From: an uncultured Lachnospiraceae bacterium
GTDB lineage: Bacteria > Bacillota > Clostridia > Lachnospirales > Lachnospiraceae
Direction: 5' to 3'
Assembly (NCBI GenBank): GCA_902783445.1
Contig: CACZQX010000100.1
Span: 1 to 6,211 of the forward strand
DNA: 6,211 bases
The notes beneath the pieces were generated by a model. It was given only the letters and a program-made list of their open reading frames with translations, did no database searches and was not told the origin of the DNA. Positions 4,781-6,211 of the stretch are shown here, piece by piece. Positions within the stretch are counted from its first letter, which is position 1; every line of letters starts with the position of its first letter. The translations under genes and the position numbers were made by a program.

Positions 4781-6002
4781 CTATTCTTTTATTATCAACC
4801 GATTCCACCGAAAGCTTTATATTCCCTGTAAAAACCACATCCCCCACTTTTGGTATTCTATCGATTTTTCCCATAATATAACCGCCGATTGTTTCATAAT
4901 CATCCGATTCTAAGGAAGTGCCCAAATTGTCGTTAAAATCGTCAAGTCGCATCTGACCTTCAACCACATATTCGTTGTCTCCGGCCTGCTGCAGTTCGTC
5001 AAACTCGTCGGCGTCATATTCGTCTCTGATTTCGCCCACAATTTCTTCAAGCAAGTCCTCCAAAGTAATAATGCCTACGGCTGCGCCGTATTCGTCAATG
5101 ACAATCATCATGCTGACGGCATCTTTTTTCATTTCCAACATCAATTCGCTAAGGGGCTTGCCCTCAAAAGTGAAGTGGGCCTCACGAAGAAAATCTCTGA
5201 CATTAAAAGGCTCGTCTTGCTTGTAAAGAACAAGATCTTTCATATTTATAATTCCAACGATATTTTCCGTTGAGTCTTCATACACCGGCATTCGGGTGTA
5301 CATTTCTTCCTTGAATATAGCCATAAGTTCTTCGTAGGAAGCGTTTATATCCACACAGGTAACGTCAATCTTGGGAACCATTATATCTTCGGCTTTGTCG
5401 TCGCCGAAATCTATAAGGTTATTGATGATTTTCTTTTCCTGTTCTTCCAAAACGCCCTCTTCGTGACTTACATCCACAATGGAACGAAGCTCACTTTCAG
5501 TAATTGCTTGCTCTCTGGCTTTGGTGTTTATCTTTAACAGCTTCATAACGAAAAAGGCCAAGTTGTTTATTAACCAAATAATGGGAGTGAAGATAATTGT
5601 TGTAACATATATGATTCGTACATATCGCAAAGCCATTTTTTCGGCATTAATGCTGGCTGCGGTTTTCGGAGTTATCTCACCGAAAATGAGCACTAAAACC
5701 GTGATTATGGCAGTGCCGATGGTAATACCGATATTGCCGAAAAGCTTTTGCGCCAAAATTGTGGTAAGAGAGGAAACAATAATATTTACGATATTGTTGC
5801 CAATCAAAATGGTGCTTAACATTTTGCTTTGATTTTCCAACAATTTAAGCAAAAGCTTTGCTTTTTCGTTTCCTTCGTCCGCGAGATTTCTGATCTTAAT
5901 CTTGCTTGCGCTCATCATTGCCGTTTCCGCCGATGAAAAGAAAGCCGAAAAAGCGATTAAAGCAATGATTATTAAAAGAATCACTATAGAGACCGTGTCC
6001 AA
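4755..6002 (-). CDS. CNNM/CBS-domain membrane protein, CorC/HlyC family (putative ion transporter)
   Basis: 415 residues from a TTG start at 6002. The order is the classic one. The CNNM (DUF21) transmembrane domain has hydrophobic segments at about 4-22, 62-82, 91-108 and 128-152, with SSAETA (23-28), IGNN (67-70) and FGEITPKT (107-114). A linker helix (ITESELRSIVDVSHEEGVLE) leads to two CBS domains (about 203-330; DIMVPKIDV opens the first, and VIDEYGAAVGIITLEDLLEEIVGEI closes the second). The C-terminal CorC_HlyC domain (about 343-415, VEGQMRLDDFN...DDYETIGGYI) ends the protein. Characterised relatives bind ATP-Mg at the CBS pair and are linked to Mg2+ (some to Co2+ or Na+) export; older annotation as haemolysin is misleading. 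The substrate cannot be told from this sequence. The gene lies downstream of ychF on the same strand, with a hairpin in the 53-base gap, and shares its terminator with the convergent FapA-like gene. Confidence 0.95.
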   Translation of the reverse strand: MDTVSIVILLIIIALIAFSAFFSSAETAMMSASKIKIRNLADEGNEKAKLLLKLLENQSKMLSTILIGNNIVNIIVSSLTTILAQKLFGNIGITIGTAIITVLVLIFGEITPKTAASINAEKMALRYVRIIYVTTIIFTPIIWLINNLAFFVMKLLKINTKAREQAITESELRSIVDVSHEEGVLEEQEKKIINNLIDFGDDKAEDIMVPKIDVTCVDINASYEELMAIFKEEMYTRMPVYEDSTENIVGIINMKDLVLYKQDEPFNVRDFLREAHFTFEGKPLSELMLEMKKDAVSMMIVIDEYGAAVGIITLEDLLEEIVGEIRDEYDADEFDELQQAGDNEYVVEGQMRLDDFNDNLGTSLESDDYETIGGYIMGKIDRIPKVGDVVFTGNIKLSVESVDNKRIEKVRVDIM

Positions 6003-6008
6003 ATAAAT

Positions 6009-6015
6009 CCTCCTT
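6009..6015 (-). promoter_or_regulatory. Strong ribosome binding site serving a TTG start
   Basis: On the minus strand AAGGAGG is followed by 6 bases (ATTTAT) and then TTG at 6002-6000, giving M-DTVSIVILL. The site is a near-perfect Shine-Dalgarno sequence. It would fall inside the coding region if the ATG at 6038 were used, which is the main reason for rejecting that ATG. Confidence 0.9.
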
Positions 6016-6028
6016 AAAATGTAAATAC

Positions 6029-6048
6029 CGGCCCGCATAATCGGGCCG
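6029..6048 (-). terminator. GC-rich hairpin between ychF and the CNNM gene
   Basis: A perfect 7-bp stem (CGGCCCG at 6042-6048 read on the minus strand, with CGGGCCG at 6029-6035) and a 6-base loop start 7 bases after the ychF stop codon. On the minus strand it is followed by GTATTTACATTTTAAGG, an interrupted T tract. It may be a terminator for ychF or a partial one that reduces readthrough into the CNNM gene. No clear separate promoter is seen in the 53-base gap, which favours some co-transcription. Confidence 0.65.
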
Positions 6049-6055
6049 ATAATTA

Positions 6056-6211
6056 TTAAACGTTAAATCTGAACAATATAACATCGCCGTCTTGAACGAC
6101 GTAATCTTTTCCTTCCATTCTGACAAGACCTTTGTCTCTTGCGGCCGCATATGTTCCGCAATCCAAAAGTTCCTGATAGTTAATGACTTCCGCTTTGATA
6201 AATCCGCGCTC
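6056..6211 (-). CDS. ychF: Redox-regulated ATPase YchF (OLA1 family), C-terminal 51 residues, partial
   Basis: The minus-strand frame entering at 6211 reads ERGFIKAEVINYQELLDCG, then AAARDKGLVRMEGKDYVVQDGDVILFRFNV, and ends with TAA at 6058-6056. This is the characteristic YchF C-terminus: a TGS-like domain with the near-invariant GKDYVVQDGD and final FRFNV. YchF is a ribosome-associated Obg-family P-loop protein that prefers ATP over GTP and is linked to the translation and oxidative stress response. The G domain lies beyond the window, so catalytic motifs cannot be checked. The extra residues GLVR where many homologues have a shorter GKLR-like stretch are minor. Confidence 0.93.
   Translation of the reverse strand, partial: ERGFIKAEVINYQELLDCGTYAAARDKGLVRMEGKDYVVQDGDVILFRFNV

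Noticed and set aside
4975..5832. Plus-strand frames opposite the CNNM gene
   Set aside because: Serine- or hydrophobic-rich mirror frames of the real minus-strand gene, with no ribosome binding site context and no recognisable domain.
5896..6150. Minus-strand 84-codon frame across the ychF end and CNNM start
   Set aside because: It is out of frame with both recognised genes and covers the hairpin and the ribosome binding site.

Overview
The window reads as a piece of a low-GC Firmicutes chromosome, most likely a Clostridia/Lachnospiraceae-type anaerobe. The basis is a T-box leader in front of leuS, strong AGGAG-type ribosome binding sites, a TTG start, a stand-alone FapA/DUF342 protein, and protein wording that resembles clostridial homologues from memory. 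No database search was possible. No phage, CRISPR or transposase gene is visible.

Layout, left to right. (1) Bases 1-214 (+) are the 3' two thirds or so of a leucine T-box riboswitch: specifier CUC, Stem III, the T-box/antiterminator and the competing terminator. It controls leuS. (2) leuS (+) runs from 280 to 2697 and would encode a normal 805-residue leucyl-tRNA synthetase, but codon 667 (2278-2280) is an in-frame TAG. The frame stays open and conserved beyond it. This is either a point nonsense change or sequence error, or a suppressed/recoded amber codon. (3) Bases 2698-3001 hold no gene. They contain a striking set of nested hairpins that fold on paper into a compact four-helix junction (2697-2850), then a second terminator-like hairpin with a T tract (2868-2900), and a good sigma-A promoter (2902-2930). 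(4) A FapA/DUF342 polymer-type protein (+, 3002-4753) follows with its own promoter. (5) A CNNM/CBS/CorC-HlyC membrane protein (-, 4755-6002) converges on it with one base between the two stop codons. One hairpin that includes the end of both genes serves as a bidirectional terminator. (6) The last 51 codons of ychF (-, 6056-6211, 5' end outside the window) lie upstream of the CNNM gene on the same strand, separated by a GC-rich hairpin.

How the genes relate: leuS is a translation gene controlled by uncharged tRNA-Leu, and ychF is a ribosome-associated ATPase gene. The FapA-like and CNNM genes are separate units with no visible functional link to them. The two points that deserve most attention are the amber codon inside an otherwise intact essential gene and the multi-helix intergenic element directly after the leuS stop codon.
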